Shown one piece after another: positions 59,784-64,000 of a stretch of DNA of 64,000 nucleotides (the first letter of the stretch is position 1; the number at the start of each line of letters is the position of its first letter). The position numbers and the translations under genes are program-made. The stretch lies in contig CM025849.1 of the NCBI GenBank assembly GCA_003952965.2, forward strand, positions 23,093,979 through 23,157,978. The letters are read 5' to 3'. Source of the stretch: Morella rubra. Lineage: Eukaryota > Streptophyta > Magnoliopsida > Fagales > Myricaceae. The notes beneath the pieces were generated by a model, which was not told where the DNA came from, did not search any database, and saw nothing but the letters and a program-made list of their open reading frames with translations.

Positions 59784-59977
59784 GGGGGCGTTTATTTTAC
59801 CGCAATTTTAAAAATATTATCAAAATTTTGAGAATTTTTTGAATGTTGAAATTTATTGAAATTTATAAAAAATATAAATTATATGTGTAAAAATATAAAA
59901 TTTATTAAAATTTATAAAATATATTTAATATAATAAAAATTTTAAATCTTAAAAAATTAGACAAATAAATACTCCTT
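59784..59977. mobile_element. MITE, GGGGGCGTTTATTT-type ends
   Basis: Starts GGGGGCGTTTATTTTACCGC and ends AGACAAATAAATACTCCTT. The interior is shared with 46175-46358 (GAATTTTTTGAATGTTGAAA). Confidence 0.65.
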
Positions 59978-59979
59978 AA

Positions 59980-61215
59980 TTAATTATACTACCAGACATA
60001 GCAAGTGGGTGTATTCAAAGTCAATGTATAATGATCAAGCACACGTAAAGTAAAGGGGGCGTCTTTCTTTCCCTTTCTCTGCTATTCTTTTCTCCGTGGA
60101 ATCTCAAGTATGGGTTGGGCGGCCAACATCTGAATTGACAACCCACAGAATCCCTCGGACTAAACAGTCTTTCCCGGACCACTTTTGACCAAATAATTGC
60201 ATTCCTTTGAATAGGAGTTCAAACGGTTTTATGCTATGTTACTGCATTCAGCTGTTAAAGTAATTCTCTAGCTGTCAATGACAATTGAAAAACATCTCCC
60301 GTACAGTCAGGTGTTAATTTGATACAGATTACGGCTACAAATTGGGCATGCATATTAAAATATATTTTTCTGTAACATGAAGTTCAATAATATATACAAC
60401 ACATTTCCATTATTTTTTAAAAGTTGTATTTAATTTTCTTTCTAACCTAAGATATATTATTATTATTATATGTGGAACATTATAATAGGTCCATATCTAT
60501 GAGTAAAAATTCATTAGCTCCTAAACTTTCAATTCATTTTATTATGTCTTTGGTATTTTAAAAACAATCAATCATAGCTCTCCATTCAATTTGGCATTGA
60601 ACCACATATAAAATGAGGGGCGTAATAAAATCAAACAGATGGTGATAATTCATTATTTATGAGAGTATAATCAAATAAATTAGAACTTGATGGACGTTGA
60701 TTAATTTTTAACTATAGATATAAGGCGTACTATAGAGGCCAATATTGTATTTATCTCTTTCCTTATTTTGTAACATTGAACTATGTTATTAAGTTTGGTC
60801 CAACTAATGTACTACAAGTTGCTACTGTATTATCATTCAACAAATACGTAAATAATACATCTTTTTATGACCACATTAATACTACCCAATGTCAAGAATT
60901 TTGAATATGATTAGAATCTTGGCCTCCACCTTTTTTTTTTTTTTTTTGAAAATCAAATGCATATTATGTGCACATTTTTGTTTTGCTAATTTTCACCCAT
61001 TTAATGCAAAATTCGTGCTGGTATACAGGAATGAATTTGGACATAGGAGGAGGGGAGATTGTGGCTTCCCCAGCTCCCATAACTCTGCACAAAAACAAAA
61101 TTAAGCAAAAACAGTAGTGTTCTTTTAAGGATTTTTCCATATAATTTGGCCCCCAAAAAGTGCTTTAATATTACTACCATAAAATATAAATTACCTTTTC
61201 TAGTTTGTGCCGGTA
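59980..61215. other. AT-rich intergenic DNA, no gene seen
   Basis: No supported coding region on either strand. A T run lies at 60931-60948. A short open frame at 60889-61104 has no recognisable content. Confidence 0.5.
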
Positions 61216-61219
61216 TGTT

Positions 61220-61400
61220 TAAAATGGTGTTTGCATTCTAAAATTTTGATTATTTTAAAATTTTGATTTAATAAAATAATATTTTTTTTTGTTGGTGTAA
61301 ATTTTTTTAGGATTAATAAATATTTTTGTTGTTGATAAAAAAAATATTAAATTTTATAAAAAGTTGGTGAAATTTATATAAAAATATTAAAATTTGTGAA
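61220..61400. mobile_element. Possible degraded MITE
   Basis: AAAATGGTGTTTGCATTCTAA at the left, followed by repeated AAAATTTTGATT and TAAAAATATTAAA words like those of the other MITEs. The right end is unclear. Confidence 0.35.
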
Positions 61401-61439
61401 AATAGAGATCATACAACAGTTGTCAAACCCAGGCTAATC

Positions 61440-63425
61440 TCTTCATAAACAGGATTACCAAAATTGATTAGGGCGCGCTCTTAAGACAACTGTTTACAAC
61501 TACGCCCGCGGGAAATTCTTGAGATCAGTTGGCGCCCTCTGGATCGGGGTAGATTGGTACGTTTGTTTGCGACGCAGGAAAAGTGGATAGGATCTGAGTA
61601 GTTGCTGACGAGGACTGGGACCCACCGCGTCACTTGTCCCTATCGTCTTGTCTTCCAATTGAGTCCGGTTGCTCCTGCCAGTTGTGGCTGGTGTAAAACG
61701 TGTCGGATAAGGAGTGGTGAGAACTGAAAAGAACGTGATGTCTTTGCCTAGTCATCATCTGTCTCGTTGCTCGGTTTGACGATTCTTTTTACTTTTCCAG
61801 TTTCCTTTTGTTGGGATAGGAACAGCCACACATCAGTTCCCAATTCCGATTAGACATCTGACATGAAGCTAGGAAAATATCTTGAGATTTATATTTATAT
61901 TTATTTATCTTTTTTATATTGTTATTCTTTAAGTTATTTCCAGTTTATTACGGATTGTTTTTGTATATTTTTGTTTAATTTTGCATATTTTAGTATATAT
62001 TTTTTATATTTTGTACATGTGGTAAGCTTGGATTTGTTGTGATGTATCATACGACTTATGTAGGACGGAAGATGTGTGTTTTTCAATTTAATTTTCTATG
62101 TGATAAACTCATAAAAGATTACTGAAAAACAAGCATCCTATGATAAGATAAAATCCACTAAAGTGATTGGCTACCCTCTTGGGCTTTTGGGCTGAAATTT
62201 TGAGCCCAAGTAAAGACCAACCACACTTGATTCAAGCCCACAACTCTCACGAACCAAAAGACCCCAATTAATCAGCGATCTAATACTAAAAGAGGTGGAT
62301 TTTCAGCCTCTGAATGAATTCCAAGGCCGGCCAAGTCTAGGTCCAACCTTGGCTTGGCCTCCCCCTTTTATTTTATTTTTAACAATAACCCCCAAGTTTT
62401 CATAAATACATAAAGAGATAATTAAAATATTTCAATAAGTGAAACAACATAAAATCTATAATGAGAAAGATGCAGATATAACTTTGGTACCTACTAATGA
62501 AAGGATCCAATGAAGGAAAATAGAAAGAAAACAAATGTATCACTGTTTTCATATTAAAAAAAGCACCAAAAGAAGGCATTAATTAATGGTGCTATGATAT
62601 GGAAGAACGACAATATTAATAAAGAGCTCTACTATTGCATGTTTCGGTGTGGAGGTCCCCAACCCATTATTATAAAAGATGAGTCAAACAGTCTCTGTAC
62701 TGTGGAATCGATTTATGGGCCAAATTGGGGTTAAGTCCCGTAGTTGTTCTGATGAGGCAGGCCCATAAGATTCTAATAGGCTCAACAGGAGTGAGAGTGG
62801 GTTTAGCAACATATCATTGAGTAGTGGAAACGTCTAAAAATTGAATAAGCAGATGCGACAATCAAAAGCACTCTATAGGTAGTTGATGGATTTTGAGGTT
62901 AAAATTGAGAATTTTGATAATTTTGACCTCTTTTGGACATTTTAATGTAATTTATATAGGAGCTCAAACTGGAGATCCCAAATTTTGCACCTCCTACCAT
63001 CCCACCAAGACATCCCATTGAGGGCCCCCTTCCTCTGTATCCATTTAGCTATGTAAGAAATATATCCTCAAAACTAGTTTTTAATATAATTATTTATTTA
63101 AATGTCATATGCTTATATTTATTTATTAGGTATTATGTTGTGACATAAGATGTTATATGGATATTGTTGAGTGGCATTGTTGAGATTTATGCATGTCTGT
63201 TTGTTCTGTACTTGTACTTTAATTGAGTCATTTGGTGATAATCTTTCTAATTAAGTCAAATATTCCAGTCAATGTTGTGTCTTGTGCATGATAAATGAGC
63301 ATGTATAAATGCTGAATAAGGAATCTACCAGTCTCTTGATGATGTGGTATATTCAGTATATTTGTATACGGTTGGACTTAAAAATAAATCACTGACCAGT
63401 GGGATTTTATGAAAATATTTTACAA
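61440..63425. other. Intergenic DNA, no gene recognised
   Basis: 61480-61870 is noticeably richer in GC than its surroundings and could be promoter or 5' UTR of a gene beyond view, or an element remnant. 62150-63425 is AT-rich with no coding sense. Confidence 0.4.
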
Positions 63426-63427
63426 AG

Positions 63428-63430
<3 letters not shown>

Positions 63431-63514
<84 letters not shown>
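63431..63514. repeat. (TA)n microsatellite
   Basis: About 84 bp of TA dinucleotide with one break at 63480. Expected to be highly variable and to form a cruciform or assembly-error site. Confidence 0.95.
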
Positions 63515-63517
<3 letters not shown>

Positions 63518-64000
63518 TTATTTATTTGTGAAATTGTTTTGAAAACAGTTTGAGAGACTAACAGGTTACTGATTGAGAATTAAAAATTATATGAATTATG
63601 AATTTAATCAATCATATTATTATAGTCCTATTAGTTCATGTAGAATATAGTATGGTGGAAGGATAAATAAGTAAATACTTGGTAACAAAAGAGATTTCAC
63701 AAATCAATCTCAATTCTCGGGGGTGAATTGTAATATGTTGATGGATTGATCACAATTAGTAGAAGCCCAAAATTTAGAATATAAAAATATAAGAAAAATA
63801 ATTAAAATTTTTTTTCCCTATGATTCTACGACTATGATCTTGGATCCCTAATGATCCCGTGTCATATCACAGTTAGGTTTTTATTAAAAGAGAGACTATT
63901 AGAAAGTCAATTCTGTGGTTGGCCATCAGGACTTTAAGAGAATCCTGCAACGGCTATGAGGCGTAAAGAGAAAGGAGGCGAAACAATTGCGCCACTCAAA
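63515..64000. other. Right window edge, nothing recognised
   Basis: AT-rich sequence to the end of the window with no open frame of interest. Confidence 0.4.

Overview
The window looks like nuclear DNA of a eudicot plant, probably woody. The evidence is AT-rich sequence, GT/AG introns, three recognisable plant genes and heavy loading with plant-type transposons. I cannot name the species. There are no rRNA, tRNA, CRISPR or bacterial features. Three host genes are supported: DNA ligase 1 (LIG1, minus strand, eight exons between 7236 and 19287, continuing past the left edge), a SOSEKI / DUF966 polarity protein (plus, six exons, 49066 to about 53260), and an intact CHY-CTCHY-RING ubiquitin ligase of the RZPF34/CHYR1 type (minus, twelve exons, 55152-58448).

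Left part (1-19300). LIG1 fills this part with its introns. Intron 6 holds a 5'-truncated L1-type LINE (about 8590-10670, plus). What would be intron 8 is filled by a second LINE (1-5715, minus) that sits inside a fragment of a third (5716-6720, minus). The 1-5715 LINE is itself interrupted by a 947-bp Mutator-like element (2542-3488, perfect 9-bp target duplication) that appears to carry a captured piece of a host DUF1685 gene. LIG1 keeps two in-phase starts 53 codons apart, the layout used in Arabidopsis for mitochondrial versus nuclear isoforms, and has an E2F-type site 121 bp upstream of the first ATG.

Middle part (20050-43634). One old Ty1/copia element (minus) frames a nest. Its 3' side carries a Mutator-like element (20719-25045), itself split by a solo LTR (20818-23760), and a smaller Mu-like MITE (about 26158-26650). 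Its gag is split by a 14.1-kb CACTA element (27353-41492), which in turn holds three solo LTRs (27884-30121, 31476-33253, 37177-40320). All four solo LTRs have TSDs and share a palindromic motif near their 3' ends. The CACTA subterminal zones are dense in the palindrome CGATCGATCG. They flank a coding remnant that is not a known CACTA gene.

Right part (43635-64000). A Ty3-gag-leader-like remnant and a cluster of short AT-rich MITEs precede SOSEKI. The SOSEKI exon 5 donor reads AG|TTAAGT instead of AG|GTAAGT, so the C-terminus is uncertain. The CHYR gene follows in the opposite direction, converging on SOSEKI, with an ABRE-like site upstream. The last 5.5 kb is AT-rich intergenic DNA with a tandem duplication, more MITE copies and a long (TA)n tract. 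I found no coherent new multi-gene system; the novelty lies in the transposon biology and in a few gene-structure details.
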